A stretch of DNA of 64,000 nucleotides from Bacteroidota bacterium (GTDB lineage: Bacteria > Bacteroidota > Bacteroidia > Chitinophagales > Chitinophagaceae): contig CANGQJ010000002.1 in NCBI GenBank assembly GCA_947456625.1, positions 1 to 64,000 of the forward strand. Reading direction: 5' to 3'. The notes under the pieces were generated by a model. It was not told the origin of the DNA. It ran no database searches and was given only the letters and a program-made list of their open reading frames with translations. Shown here one piece after another: positions 8,902 through 18,854 of the stretch; positions within the stretch are counted from its first letter, which is position 1, and every line of letters begins with the position of its first letter. The position numbers were made by a program, and so were the translations under genes.

Positions 8902-11900
8902 ATGATAAAACTATTCATCCGCAGTTTGTTTTTATTATTAGCTTTTGCAACTATCGCAAACGCTCAAACCAATTCAGATACCAGTGATTTGAATAAAACA
9001 TTTAAACAAGTTAAATGGAGAAGTATTGGCCCCTTTAGAGGTGGAAGGTCTAATATAGCAGTGGGAGTTGCTAGTAACCCAATGGTTTATTATATGGGTA
9101 CTACGGGTGGTGGTCTTTGGAAAACCGAAGACATGGGACTAAGTTGGAATAATATTTCCGATGGATTTTTTAAAACTAGCACGGTGGGTGGTATTGCGGT
9201 TGCAGAAAGTGATCCAAATATTGTGTATGTAGGTATGGGCGAACATGCAGTAAGGGGTGTGATGTCACATCATGGTGATGGTATGTATAAAAGTACAGAC
9301 GCGGGAAAAACTTGGAAAAAAATGGGATTGGATGCAACACATCATATTGCACGTGTGGTAGTGGATCCTAAAAATCCAAATATAGTTTTTGTAGCAGCGC
9401 AAGGTTCATTATACAGTACGTCAAACGATCGTGGAATTTATAAATCAAACGATGGTGGTGTTACTTGGAATAAAGTTTTATTTGTGGATGAAAAAACAGG
9501 ATGTGCCGAGTTGTCAATGGATATGAATAACCCTAGCATATTATATGCTGCAATGTGGGAGCATGGCCGTACTCCTTGGAAAGTGACTAGTGGTGGGCCT
9601 GGTAGTGGTTTGTATAAATCAACCGACGGTGGTGCTACTTGGAATAAAATGCAAAATGGCTTGCCAAAAGAAATGGGTAAAATGGCTATTGCAGTTAGTC
9701 GTGCAAACTCGGAAAAAGTATACGCACTTATCGAAAGTGATTTTACAAAGGAGGCAGGTGGTATGTACGTTTCAAGTGATGCTGGAAAAACTTGGAGCCA
9801 AGCTAGCAGTGATCACCGTATTATTGGAAGAGCTTGGTATTACATAGAGGTTTTTGCAGATCCAATTATTGAGAACACTTTATATGTTATGAATGCACCT
9901 GCATTAAAATCAACCGATGGCGGAAAAACTTGGGAAAACATTTCAGCTACACATGGTGATTATCATAACTTATGGATCAACCCTAGCAATAGTAATAACA
10001 TGATTATTGCAAATGATGGCGGAGCTGCCATTACTTTTAATGGTGGAAAATCTTTGAGTAGTGAGGATGTTTATGCAACAGCGCAGTTTTATCGAATTAA
10101 TGTAGACAATGAATTTCCTTATAATATTTATGGAGGACAACAAGATAACACCTCGGTAAAAATAGCAAGCAGATCATTTAGTGGCGGCATTAATACTACC
10201 AACTGGAGCGCATCAGCAGGTGGTGAGAGTGCATTTTTAGCATTTGACCCTAATGATCCGCGTTATGTTTTAGGTGGAAGCTATCAAGGAACCATAGAAG
10301 TATTTGATAGCAAATCAAAAGCAAGTACTAATATCATGGCGGCACCTATTCAGTATTTAGGAAAGGATGCAAAAGATGATAAATATAGGTTTAACTGGAA
10401 TGCGCCAATAATTTGGAGCAAACACGAACCAAATACTTTTTATCATGGCGGTCAATTGTTACTTCGTACAACCGATATGGGAAAAACTTGGAGCGAAGCC
10501 TCTCCCGATTTAACAAGAAATGAAAAAAGCAAACAAGGAAAACCAGGAGGACCATTTACTAATGAAGCAGTAGGTGCCGAAAATTATGGTACATTAAGTT
10601 ACATTATGGAATCCCCTAACGAAAAAGGAGTTATTTATACTGGTAGCGATGATGGTTATGTTTATTTAACTAAAGATGGTTGTAAAACTTGGAAAAATGT
10701 AACTCCAGCAGGGCTTGCAGAGTGTTTAATTAATTCCATTGAGGTATCCCCTTTTGATAATGCAACAGCTTATATTGCAACAACAAGATATAAATTTGAT
10801 GACCATACACCAGGTTTATACAAAACAACCGACTATGGAAAAACTTGGACAAAAATTAACAACGGAATTGCAGCAAATGCATTTACACGGGTTATAAGAG
10901 AGGATACTAAAGTTAAAGATTTATTATTTGCAGGTACTGAGTTTGGCGTTTACATGTCGCAAAATGGTGGTAAAAACTGGGTGCCTTTTCAATTAAATTT
11001 ACCCAATACTCCAATTACCGATTTACGCATACATCAAGACAATTTAATAGCAAGTACTTCGGGTAGATCATTTTGGATTTTAGATGACTTGAGTTTATTT
11101 AGGCAATATAAAAAAGATACTGCTGCCATTAAACTATATCAACCAACTGCAGCATATTTAGTAAATGGGAATAGTGAATTAAACCAAAACAATGAAGCAT
11201 TTAAAGGAAGTAGCTTGTATGAAGGTGTTAATCCTGCAAATGGAGTTGTAGTATATTATCAACTTCCTGCTTTAAAAGAAAACGAACTGGTAACAATAGA
11301 AATAAAAGATGCTTCTGGAAATATAGTTAGAAAATTTAGTTCTAATACCCAAGTAGATACTAAAGCTGTGGGACGTCGCGGTGCAAAAGAACCAAAATTA
11401 TCTTCAGATAAGGGTATTAACCGTTTTGTATGGGATATGCGATATCCAAGCATACCAAGCATTCCAGGTGTTTTTATTGAAAGTAGTTTTAGAGGGCACA
11501 AAGCAATTCCTGGAAATTATAACATAACATTAAAAGTAGGTGAACAAACTAGTACTACTACTGCTAGCATATTAGCAAATCCATTAAATCAAGTTGGTGC
11601 AAATGATTATAAAGAATTTGACGCTTTAATGAAACAAATGGAAACAGAAGTTACTACCATGCACAATATGATCCTTGATTTATATGAAAGTAAAAATCAA
11701 TTAGAAACAGTTTTGAAAAATTTACCAAACGATGATAAATACACTGCAGTAAAAACTAAATGTGAAGAAGTAGTTAAACTATTAAAGGCTTGGGATGAAG
11801 ATATGATTCAACGAAAATCAACTGCATATGACGACGTTGAAAATTTCCCAAACAAGTTTACAGCAAACTATATGTTTATGATGAACCAAGCCGAAAGTGA

Positions 11901-12060
11901 AATTCCAAGAGTTAACCAACCGGTACTTGATTTATTAAAAGAGTATACACCTATTTGGGAGACATTAAAAGCCAGAGGTATTGATCTTAAAAATAATATA
12001 CTACCTGCTATAAATAAACAATTGTGGGAGGCTGGTATTGGTGCAGTTATGATAAAATAA
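8902..12060 (+). CDS. Secreted BNR/VPS10-type beta-propeller protein ('glycosyl hydrolase' family)
   Basis: 1052 residues with a signal peptide ending IANAQ (about residue 22). Repeated Asp-box-like motifs ([60 protein letters not shown]) spread over about residues 60-680 show a large sortilin/VPS10-like propeller. A C-terminal region (about 780-1050) has beta-sandwich character followed by helices. Automated annotation usually calls these glycosyl hydrolases, but the Asp-box is structural, and no glycosidase residues can be assigned. The protein is probably periplasmic or on the surface. It is followed closely (21 bases) by an acetyltransferase gene. Confidence 0.8.
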   Translation: MIKLFIRSLFLLLAFATIANAQTNSDTSDLNKTFKQVKWRSIGPFRGGRSNIAVGVASNPMVYYMGTTGGGLWKTEDMGLSWNNISDGFFKTSTVGGIAVAESDPNIVYVGMGEHAVRGVMSHHGDGMYKSTDAGKTWKKMGLDATHHIARVVVDPKNPNIVFVAAQGSLYSTSNDRGIYKSNDGGVTWNKVLFVDEKTGCAELSMDMNNPSILYAAMWEHGRTPWKVTSGGPGSGLYKSTDGGATWNKMQNGLPKEMGKMAIAVSRANSEKVYALIESDFTKEAGGMYVSSDAGKTWSQASSDHRIIGRAWYYIEVFADPIIENTLYVMNAPALKSTDGGKTWENISATHGDYHNLWINPSNSNNMIIANDGGAAITFNGGKSLSSEDVYATAQFYRINVDNEFPYNIYGGQQDNTSVKIASRSFSGGINTTNWSASAGGESAFLAFDPNDPRYVLGGSYQGTIEVFDSKSKASTNIMAAPIQYLGKDAKDDKYRFNWNAPIIWSKHEPNTFYHGGQLLLRTTDMGKTWSEASPDLTRNEKSKQGKPGGPFTNEAVGAENYGTLSYIMESPNEKGVIYTGSDDGYVYLTKDGCKTWKNVTPAGLAECLINSIEVSPFDNATAYIATTRYKFDDHTPGLYKTTDYGKTWTKINNGIAANAFTRVIREDTKVKDLLFAGTEFGVYMSQNGGKNWVPFQLNLPNTPITDLRIHQDNLIASTSGRSFWILDDLSLFRQYKKDTAAIKLYQPTAAYLVNGNSELNQNNEAFKGSSLYEGVNPANGVVVYYQLPALKENELVTIEIKDASGNIVRKFSSNTQVDTKAVGRRGAKEPKLSSDKGINRFVWDMRYPSIPSIPGVFIESSFRGHKAIPGNYNITLKVGEQTSTTTASILANPLNQVGANDYKEFDALMKQMETEVTTMHNMILDLYESKNQLETVLKNLPNDDKYTAVKTKCEEVVKLLKAWDEDMIQRKSTAYDDVENFPNKFTANYMFMMNQAESEIPRVNQPVLDLLKEYTPIWETLKARGIDLKNNILPAINKQLWEAGIGAVMIK

Positions 12061-12081
12061 AAAAGTTGAAATTATTAAATA

Positions 12082-12579
12082 ATGAATTTAAGGCTAGCTA
12101 ATAATTCAGAGGTAGCTATTATTTGGGATATTTTACAAGATGCTATTGCACAAAGAAAAAAAGACGGAAGCGATCAATGGCAAAATGGATATCCCAATAA
12201 GCAAACCATTAAAAATGACATTGCAAATAGTCATGGCTATGTGTTGGTAGAAAACAATATTATAATGGCCTATGCTGCAATTATTTTTGGCATAGAGCCA
12301 ACTTATCAAGAAATTACAGGCAGTTGGCTTTCCGAGGATCCTTATTTGGTTGTGCACCGCGTAGCCACTTCTGAAATGCATAAAGGCAAAGGAATTGCTA
12401 CTAAACTGTTTATTTTATTAGAGGGATTAGCACTATCAAAAAATACATTTAGTATTAAAGTTGATACCAATTTTGATAACAAACAAATGCTAAAAATTCT
12501 TGAAAAGTTAAATTATACTTTTTGCGGAACTATATATGTTAGTGGCGCACCCAGAATGGCTTACCAAAAATTATTATAA
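12082..12579 (+). CDS. GNAT-family N-acetyltransferase
   Basis: 165 residues, cytoplasmic. The acetyl-CoA-binding segment VHRVATSEMHKGKGIATKLF (about residues 92-111) contains the R/Q-x-x-G-x-G/A signature of the GNAT fold (here HKGKGIA). The following helix and the LEKLNYTFCGTIY strand fit the C-terminal half of the fold. Acceptor unknown; this size and pattern occur in acetyltransferases of amino acids or small amines. It probably shares a transcript with the propeller gene upstream and converges on the desaturase. Confidence 0.85.
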   Translation: MNLRLANNSEVAIIWDILQDAIAQRKKDGSDQWQNGYPNKQTIKNDIANSHGYVLVENNIIMAYAAIIFGIEPTYQEITGSWLSEDPYLVVHRVATSEMHKGKGIATKLFILLEGLALSKNTFSIKVDTNFDNKQMLKILEKLNYTFCGTIYVSGAPRMAYQKLL

Positions 12580-12589
12580 GCAAATACAA

Positions 12590-13327
12590 TTACTTAGCTA
12601 GCTGGATTAACTTAATCATTCCCAACTTGTCAAAAAATTTAATTACAGGATAAACCGGATCAAATTCCCACCATTTTGCGGCAAAATTTGGTCTTGCACC
12701 TGCATGATGATGATTGTTTTGAAATAATTCTCCTAACATTAAAAAGTCAATAATTAAAGTATTTTTTGACTGATCTTTTTCATCAGGAAAATTACGATAC
12801 CCATATTTATGCCCAGCCCAATTTACAATGGCACCTTGTATTGGACCAATTAAAAAATGAATTGGCAATAATAAAAACATCCACCAATGCGTTGCAAAAA
12901 CAACATAAAATAAAACATACAAAGCTGCAAAAAGTAGTCTTGTTGCATTGTTGTCCGCTATTTTGTCTATGGTTGGATACACCGGGAAGTTTTTATCAAA
13001 CTTAGGTTCCACTTGCAAAGATCCAGTTAACACTCCATTATAAATTTTTCGGGTATGCATCATCATTGTAAATGCTTCTTTAAAAAAATGTGGAGTATGT
13101 GGATCCTGTTCCGTATCGCTATAAGCGTGATGCATTCTATGAAGAATTGCATAAGCACGTGCATTTAAGTATGAGGACCCTTGTGTTAACCAAGTGAAAA
13201 TATACCAGAACTTTTCCCAAAAAGGAGACATCGTAAACATTTTATGTGCCGAATACCTATGTAAATAAAAGGTTTGTCCAAAAAGTGATAAGTACCAATG
13301 TAATAACAGAAAAATTAAAATTGCCAT
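12590..13327 (-). CDS. Acyl-CoA / fatty-acid desaturase
   Basis: 245 residues, short for a delta-9 desaturase but with the full set of histidine boxes: HRYSAH (23-28), HRMHH (63-67) and NNHHHAG (204-210). An extra His lies in GHKYGYR (His173). Hydrophobic blocks at 1-20, 36-52 and 130-165 place it in the inner membrane with a di-iron site facing the cytoplasm. The reaction is O2-dependent introduction of a cis double bond into an acyl chain. The gene is single on the minus strand with its own upstream region. The short length reflects a trimmed N-terminus rather than lost catalytic residues. Confidence 0.9.
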   Translation of the reverse strand: MAILIFLLLHWYLSLFGQTFYLHRYSAHKMFTMSPFWEKFWYIFTWLTQGSSYLNARAYAILHRMHHAYSDTEQDPHTPHFFKEAFTMMMHTRKIYNGVLTGSLQVEPKFDKNFPVYPTIDKIADNNATRLLFAALYVLFYVVFATHWWMFLLLPIHFLIGPIQGAIVNWAGHKYGYRNFPDEKDQSKNTLIIDFLMLGELFQNNHHHAGARPNFAAKWWEFDPVYPVIKFFDKLGMIKLIQLAK

Positions 13328-13411
13328 TTATATAATTAAGAGATGAAGTTAACACCCACCTTTTAAAATAAGTGATATTGTTTAATAAATCATGCCAACA
13401 ACTATAAAAGA

Positions 13412-13658
13412 CTAAGCATGAAATTTTGCAATTTTTTCATCTCCGGTCATATCCCCCAATGATCTTAATTGAATTTGTAAATTACATACCCACTATCTCT
13501 TGGTATTTACCTTCAAGTTCGGTTGCAAAAGGACGCACTTCATATTTTAAATTGGAGGCTTGAATAATGGAAATAGCTTCGTCTACCCACTCATAGGGAT
13601 GCTTATCTTGAACAATGGGTAGTATTTGAATAGTGGCGTTGACTAAATAACTGTGCAT
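13412..13658 (-). pseudogene. Disrupted gene for an MTH1187/YkoF-type thiamine-binding protein
   Basis: A frame starting at ATG 13658 encodes MHSYLVNATIQILPIVQDKH and 38 more residues (to VRPFATELEGKYQEIVGM), then stops at 13484-13482. The start and the 'QDKHPYEWVDEAI' helix match the roughly 100-residue MTH1187/YkoF thiamine-binding family. In another frame directly after the stop, 13483-13412 encodes NLQIQLRSLGDMTGDEKIAK followed by FHA and a stop, which is the usual C-terminus of the same family. About 15-20 codons that normally join the halves are missing. I infer an internal deletion that also shifted the frame. An alternative is that the 58-residue N-terminal part is still made. Confidence 0.75.
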
Positions 13659-13748
13659 GGTAATTTTTATTAAAATAAAGTTAATTTGAATTTATAACAA
13701 ATATTAAAAAAATTAGTATTTTAATAGCCTAAATCAAAACTAAAAAAA

Positions 13749-14132
13749 ATGAAAAAAATCATCTTTTTATTAATGTTAAGTGCCATTGGATTTAACATAT
13801 CTGCCACTGCTCAAAAAGCAATTACTTCTGTGCATTTTTATGATGTTAAAAATGCAGATATGGAAAAAGCATACGTTACTAGTTTAAAGGAAGTAAATGC
13901 AATTATGGCTGAAATTGGTTTCCCTAAAAACTATTATAGCTATATGAAAGTAGCAGCAACCGATACTACTAAAACTTATAGGAATTGTACTATTGGACAT
14001 TGGACTTCAGAGCAAGACTATAAAACAATTCACGATCACCCAAAATTCAAGGCATGGGCAGATAAAAACAAAAATACCAATGCTGTATTTATTACAGGTC
14101 AATTGTATAGAAAGTTTTATGACGCTCAATAA
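13749..14132 (+). CDS. Small exported protein of unknown function
   Basis: 127 residues with a signal peptide ending in SATAQ (about residue 21). The mature 105 residues contain an aromatic-rich patch (FPKNYYSYMKV), two cysteines at most, and a C-terminal ITGQLYRKFYD strand. The spacing of two alternating strands and helices is reminiscent of a ferredoxin-like/dimeric alpha-beta barrel protein, but I cannot name a family. It is probably periplasmic. It is a single gene followed by a strong bidirectional terminator. Confidence 0.7.
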   Translation: MKKIIFLLMLSAIGFNISATAQKAITSVHFYDVKNADMEKAYVTSLKEVNAIMAEIGFPKNYYSYMKVAATDTTKTYRNCTIGHWTSEQDYKTIHDHPKFKAWADKNKNTNAVFITGQLYRKFYDAQ

Positions 14133-14178
14133 ATTAGATACCCACCTGCTATCTTAAAGTCAGAGGAGTTCTAATAAT

Positions 14179-14218
14179 AAAAAAGGGTGTATGAAAATTA
14201 TTTCATACACCCTTTTTT
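14179..14218. terminator. Strong bidirectional terminator
   Basis: AAAAGGGTGTATGAAA and TTTCATACACCCTTTT form a near-perfect stem with a 4-6 base loop, A-rich before and T-rich after. It serves the small exported protein on the plus strand and the esterase on the minus strand. Confidence 0.85.
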
Positions 14219-14263
14219 ATTTGTAATTATATTGAAAAAATGTAAAATAATTAATGACGTAAT

Positions 14264-15076
14264 TTAGTTAAAGAATTTTTTAAAAAATAAAATTTGAAAG
14301 TCAATACTATTATTCCAGTAAATAGCATTGTGCACACCTGGTCGCTCAATATAATCGTGGTTAATTTTTTGCAATAATAATTTTTCGTGTAATGCTCTAT
14401 TCACGGTAATGAAAAAATCATCAATACCACAGTCTATAATAATTGCTAACTTATTATTTTCTAATTTTTCAACTTGATGTAATACGGTACTTTGTTCCCA
14501 TCTATCTTTATTTTCTTCATAATTACCCAATGCCAATTTAATATCCCAATTATTTGGGAATGGCCTAAAGTCTACACCACCCGAAGTACTACCTGCTGCA
14601 CCAAATAAATTAGGGTGTCTAATAGCTAAATACAATGCCCCGTGTCCTCCCATACTTAGTCCGGTTATAGCCCTGAATTTAGATTCTGGCTTAGTAGGAA
14701 AATTAGCGTCTATATATGGTATTAATTCTTTGGTAATATATGATTCATACTTAATACTACTATCTATCGGGCTATCAAAATACCAGCTTCCTTTTCCTCC
14801 ATCGGGACATACAAAAATAATTTTAAGCTCATTGGCCGTTTTGGATAACTGAGGTGCAATTTTACTCCACTGTGCATAATTGCCTCCATAACCATGTAAT
14901 AAATAAATAACAGGAAACTTTTCGTCATTGGAGTTGTCGCTATTTGGTTTAACAATAACTACTTTGGTTTGCTTATTTAATTGTACACTATTTAACAGTA
15001 AAGTATCAATGGATCCTGCAAAAGTATTAATGCTAACAATAAGCAAAAACAGAAAAATATATTTTTTAAAAATCAT
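14264..15076 (-). CDS. Exported esterase D-type alpha/beta hydrolase
   Basis: 270 residues with a signal peptide (residues 1-20, ending NTFA). The fold starts VIYLLHGYGGN (oxyanion region, about 57-66). It has the nucleophile elbow GLSMGGHGA with Ser141, Asp in IIDCGIDDFF (219 or 220) and His249 in RPGVHNAIYW. This is the S-formylglutathione hydrolase / feruloyl-esterase-like 'putative esterase' family. Export argues against the formaldehyde pathway and for hydrolysis of an extracytoplasmic ester, for example acetyl or feruloyl groups on polysaccharide. The gene is single, with a terminator on its 3' side. Confidence 0.88.
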   Translation of the reverse strand: MIFKKYIFLFLLIVSINTFAGSIDTLLLNSVQLNKQTKVVIVKPNSDNSNDEKFPVIYLLHGYGGNYAQWSKIAPQLSKTANELKIIFVCPDGGKGSWYFDSPIDSSIKYESYITKELIPYIDANFPTKPESKFRAITGLSMGGHGALYLAIRHPNLFGAAGSTSGGVDFRPFPNNWDIKLALGNYEENKDRWEQSTVLHQVEKLENNKLAIIIDCGIDDFFITVNRALHEKLLLQKINHDYIERPGVHNAIYWNNSIDFQILFFKKFFN

Positions 15077-15159
15077 TGTTTCTTATTGAATTAAATTTGG
15101 AACTACAAATTTTAATGGGATAAATACAAAAATTGTTGGTCACTTTTTAAATAAATTTA

Positions 15160-15615
15160 TTATTTAGTAGGAGCTGGAGGTGTTGGAGCGTGATGCTCTT
15201 CTAAAACAACCTTGTCGGCTGGCTTTGCTACTCCTCTGTGGCAAGTATTACAAGTTATTGCTTGTAAAGGCTCGGTATTGGTATGTGCCAACTTTGTCAT
15301 ATATTTTTCGTTTAAATCACGTGTCATTCTTATCATATCACGTGCAATTTCCTTTTTTGGATTATCATCACTTGACATGTCTAACTTAGGAGCACTCTCC
15401 TTGGTTTGTGCATGACAATAATTACATTTTACACCTAATGCTACTTTAAAAATATCCATTTCGTGGTCTACTTCCTTGTATGTCATAGTAGACGGAAAAG
15501 CTTTAATATTTTTTAATACCCCAGGTGGCTTTTGAAGTACATAGCTAAAAGATTGGGAAGCAAATGCTACAACTAATGTTAGCAAGCCAACCACTATAAA
15601 TTTTTTATTTTTCAT
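15160..15615 (-). CDS. Dihaem c-type cytochrome, photosynthetic reaction-centre cytochrome-like
   Basis: 151 residues with an N-terminal signal/anchor segment (7-24). Two CXXCH haem sites are present, CNYCH at 64-68 and CNTCH at 122-126. Two 'M-x-x-M/MIRMTRDLN' helices between them could supply axial Met ligands, as in the reaction-centre cytochrome c domain. In non-photosynthetic Bacteroidota these small proteins are thought to carry electrons in the periplasm, often near metal or alternative respiratory modules. The C-terminus is Pro/His-rich (HHAPTPPAPTK). A 25-codon membrane peptide gene lies just upstream on the same strand. Confidence 0.85.
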   Translation of the reverse strand: MKNKKFIVVGLLTLVVAFASQSFSYVLQKPPGVLKNIKAFPSTMTYKEVDHEMDIFKVALGVKCNYCHAQTKESAPKLDMSSDDNPKKEIARDMIRMTRDLNEKYMTKLAHTNTEPLQAITCNTCHRGVAKPADKVVLEEHHAPTPPAPTK

Positions 15616-15654
15616 TTTTTTATTTTTTAATTTTTTAATTAAATATTAGTCTTT

Positions 15655-15732
15655 TTAATTTTTGCTACGATGATGTCTGCGCCACATTATTATTACTATT
15701 GCAAAAATGCCAAATAGAATTGGGAAAGTCAT
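15655..15732 (-). CDS. Possible 25-residue membrane peptide upstream of the cytochrome
   Basis: This short frame encodes MTFPILFGIFAIVIIMWRRH followed by HRSKN. One clean hydrophobic helix (2-16) is followed immediately by a strongly basic cytoplasmic-type tail, an orderly arrangement for a chance frame. It ends 39 bases before the dihaem cytochrome start and runs the same way, so the two could be co-transcribed. No family is recognised. The size is like that of small subunits that stabilise membrane complexes, but that is inference only. Confidence 0.4.
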   Translation of the reverse strand: MTFPILFGIFAIVIIMWRRHHRSKN

Positions 15733-15799
15733 AAAAATATTTTGTTCTTGTAAGATAAGAAATTGTATTTAAACTTTTTATTATTTTTAATACTAATTT

Positions 15800-16339
15800 T
15801 TAATAAGGCAGCATTCCTATTATATTGCCTGCTGGAAAATAATTAGCAACAACAATAATACTTCCGTCGGTCCCCTTGGCAATACCAACACCCATTTGTT
15901 TAGTGGTATTCCACATCATTTGACTGTAATGACCTGATTCATGAAAATTAGTATTACTTACGGGCTCGTATACATAAATTTCTTTTTCATCATACCATGC
16001 TTTAGAAGCATCTAGTACAGTATAATAATTAAAATCTGAGCCCCAAAAAAGATTCTCTCCATATGGCTTAATGTTTTTTCCCAATGTAAACCGATGATCA
16101 ATATTATTATGGTTTTTATCTACCAAATAATTGGCCCACTCTTGAGCATACCCTGCAATTGCTGTATCCCATTCTAAAGGCGGTGATCCCTTGGTAGCAC
16201 GTACCGTATTATGATGATTTAAAATTATTTTAGCGTCAGCTACACTTAAACTACTCCCTGTATATTTTAAACTGTCTTGCGCATTAATTTGTATTTGTAA
16301 AAAAATAATTAAGGTGAATAAATAAAATTTGATTTTCAT
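15800..16339 (-). CDS. Secreted CAP (SCP/PR-1-like) domain protein
   Basis: 179 residues with a signal peptide ending QINAQ (about 21). The CAP domain covers nearly all of the mature protein. It shows ILNHHNTVRATKGSPPLEWD, PYGENLFWG, GHYSQMMWNTTKQMGVGIA and VANYFPAGN, the standard CAP motifs. The His of HNTVR and the His-Glu of FHESGHYSQ lie in the usual cavity. Bacterial CAP proteins are extracytoplasmic and mostly of unknown function; some bind lipids or metals. It lies 36 bases from the GH95 gene on the same strand and may share its transcript. Confidence 0.9.
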   Translation of the reverse strand: MKIKFYLFTLIIFLQIQINAQDSLKYTGSSLSVADAKIILNHHNTVRATKGSPPLEWDTAIAGYAQEWANYLVDKNHNNIDHRFTLGKNIKPYGENLFWGSDFNYYTVLDASKAWYDEKEIYVYEPVSNTNFHESGHYSQMMWNTTKQMGVGIAKGTDGSIIVVANYFPAGNIIGMLPY

Positions 16340-16375
16340 TGCGTATAAGATTATGGGAACCTAATTTAATGATTT

Positions 16376-18808
16376 TTATTTGACAGTTTTTATTTTTTCA
16401 ATTTTGCCATTCATTAAAACATTTACAAATGGTTCTGTTGCGGATTTTATTTTAACAGCTTTAACTTTACTATTACTCCATTGCATATCAATTTCATAAT
16501 TACCTATGGCTTTTAAGCCACGCACTTCACCTTCACTCCAAGCTTTAGGTATTGCTGGCAACAAAGCAATATATTCAGCATTAGACTGCACAAGCATTTC
16601 GGCAACAGCTGCTGCACCTCCAAAATTTCCATCTATTTGAAAAGGAGGATGTGCGTCTAATAAATTAGGATAAGTGCCGCCACCGCCGCTATATTGCTCT
16701 CTTATTGCATCGGGTGGAACATATTTTAAAAGTTCGCGGTACATTTTATACGCATGTTCACCATCCTTTAATCGGGCCCATAAATTAATACGCCATCCCT
16801 TAGACCACCCCGTTGTTTCGTCTCCTTTAATTTCTAAGGTTTTTTGAGCAGCAGCTGCCAAATTGGGTGTTTTATCAACTGTAATATGTGTTCCAGGGAA
16901 TAAGCCAAATAAATGACTTTGGTGTCTATGCTTAGGATCAGAATCCTCCCAATCATAATACCACTCTTGTAAATTTCCTTTTTTCCCAACTTGATATGGA
17001 TGTAAATTATTTAAAGCAGCATTTACTTTATCTGAAAAAGAGATATCGTTATTTAATATTTTTTGTGCTGCTACAATACTTAAAAATAATTCTCTAATCA
17101 TTGCAAGGTCGGCAGTGCCACCATACATAGTAGCACCCACAAAACCAGTTGGAGTTTTATACGTATTCTCTGGCGAAGTGGAAGGTGAGGTGATAAATTT
17201 CCCACTACTGTCCGTTACAAGCCATGCTAAACAAAATTCTGCAGCTCCTTTCATTAATGGGTAAGCTTGCTTTTCTAAAAATGTTTTATCATGGGTATAC
17301 AAATAATGTTGCCATAAATGAGTAGATGCCCAAGTCCCTCCCATAGTCCAATTAGCCCATGCAGGGTCGCCATTACCAAAATTTCCTACAGGGTTTGACA
17401 TAGCCCAAATATCAGAATTGTGATGCGCTACCCATCCTGGCATATTATAAAATGTTTTTGCAGTTACTTTTCCAGTAGTTGCCAAATTTGAAATGAACTG
17501 CAAAAAAGGAGTATGCATTTCAGATAAATTTGTGTTTTCGGCAAGCCAATAATTTTCTTCGGCATTTATATTCATGGTGTAATTACTAGACCATGGTGGT
17601 TGTAAATAGGCATTCCATAAACCTTGTAAATTAGCTGGTACAAAAGGCGTACGTGAACTTGATATTAATAAGTAACGACCGTATTGAAAATATAAAGTTT
17701 CCAAATAAGGATCTGCAGCACCAGTGGCATACCTCATTAAGCGTTGATCAGTAGGTAAATTAACGGTGTCTTTATTATTTAACTTTAATTGTACTCTATT
17801 AAAATAATTTTGATAATCTTTGATATGTCGTTTTTTTAACTCTGTCCAACCCACTTGCTTTGCATTATTTAATTGGTTATTTGCAATTGCTACATGATTT
17901 ACGCCCTTACTTACTGGGTCCTTATCATATCCATTAAAACTCGTTGCCATAGACACATAAATAGTAGCTTCGGTTGCATCGGATAAACTAATGGTAGAGT
18001 CGGTTTTTGATAATTTTCCATTGACATTTTGAATATTAATGATAGTTGAAAACCTAGTACCTCTTTTGTTATCAAATACAATTGCATTTCTGTTTTTTTG
18101 TAAATAGCTGGGGTCGGCTTTTACAGGAGCATAGCCTTGCACAGTAATATTATTCACACCAACTTGTTTTTCAAACTTTAAAAGGGATTCAAATTTTATT
18201 GTAAACCCTAATGCACCTGCTTTTTTACTAGTTAAATGAATAGCAAATATTTTATCGGGATTTGAAACCAAATATTCTCTTTCAATCACATTACTATTAG
18301 AAGTAGTTTTCACTTTAGCAATAGCATGATCCAAGTCTAGCTCTCTAATATAATCGGTAATATATGGATCGTCATTAATTTCTAATAAAAGCGTACCTAA
18401 TGGCGCATAGGATTCTGAAAACTTACCCTGTAATTTTTTGATTAGTTGCTCGGCTTTTTTATAATTATTTTCTTGTAATGCTTTTCTTACATCTGGTAAA
18501 TATTTGTAAGCCTGTGGATTCATGTTTGTATTAACAGGTTCACCAGACCAAAGTGTTAAATCGTTTAAGTATATTTTATCAATTGAAATTCCACCAAATA
18601 CAGTAGCACCCTGCATCCCATTACCAAGCAATAGTGATTCTTCAAAATATCTTGCAGGGCTTTCATACCAAAGACGCATTGGCATTTGTATGGGCGCATT
18701 TACAATTGTAGTTGGAGTAACTGTTGTTGGTTTTTTATTAGATTTTTTTTGAGTAAACCCGAATTGAGGCATTAAAGTAATAAACCCTATCATTAAATAC
18801 TTAACCAT
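16376..18808 (-). CDS. Secreted GH95 alpha-L-fucosidase family protein
   Basis: 810 residues with an N-terminal signal. The N-terminal beta domain begins MRLWYESPARYFEESLLLGN (about residues 43-62). The alpha/alpha-barrel carries NINAEENYWLAENTNLSE, SPSTSPEN (region of the general acid Glu) and PPFQIDGNFGG (region of the catalytic Asp), all characteristic of glycoside hydrolase family 95. The typical activity is release of alpha-1,2-L-fucose or L-galactose by an inverting mechanism; specificity is not readable. It lies just upstream of the CAP gene on the same strand. A nearby L,D-transpeptidase shares the strand 47 bases further upstream. Confidence 0.93.
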   Translation of the reverse strand: MVKYLMIGFITLMPQFGFTQKKSNKKPTTVTPTTIVNAPIQMPMRLWYESPARYFEESLLLGNGMQGATVFGGISIDKIYLNDLTLWSGEPVNTNMNPQAYKYLPDVRKALQENNYKKAEQLIKKLQGKFSESYAPLGTLLLEINDDPYITDYIRELDLDHAIAKVKTTSNSNVIEREYLVSNPDKIFAIHLTSKKAGALGFTIKFESLLKFEKQVGVNNITVQGYAPVKADPSYLQKNRNAIVFDNKRGTRFSTIINIQNVNGKLSKTDSTISLSDATEATIYVSMATSFNGYDKDPVSKGVNHVAIANNQLNNAKQVGWTELKKRHIKDYQNYFNRVQLKLNNKDTVNLPTDQRLMRYATGAADPYLETLYFQYGRYLLISSSRTPFVPANLQGLWNAYLQPPWSSNYTMNINAEENYWLAENTNLSEMHTPFLQFISNLATTGKVTAKTFYNMPGWVAHHNSDIWAMSNPVGNFGNGDPAWANWTMGGTWASTHLWQHYLYTHDKTFLEKQAYPLMKGAAEFCLAWLVTDSSGKFITSPSTSPENTYKTPTGFVGATMYGGTADLAMIRELFLSIVAAQKILNNDISFSDKVNAALNNLHPYQVGKKGNLQEWYYDWEDSDPKHRHQSHLFGLFPGTHITVDKTPNLAAAAQKTLEIKGDETTGWSKGWRINLWARLKDGEHAYKMYRELLKYVPPDAIREQYSGGGGTYPNLLDAHPPFQIDGNFGGAAAVAEMLVQSNAEYIALLPAIPKAWSEGEVRGLKAIGNYEIDMQWSNSKVKAVKIKSATEPFVNVLMNGKIEKIKTVK

Positions 18809-18854
18809 ATAATTAGTTATATTTTAAGTAAAAATATGAGGATTATGCCAAATT

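Noticed and set aside
8902..11100. Many near-identical short repeats (AAAACTTGGA and similar)
   Set aside because: They encode the repeated Asp-box motif GKTW of the propeller protein; not a CRISPR or tandem DNA repeat.
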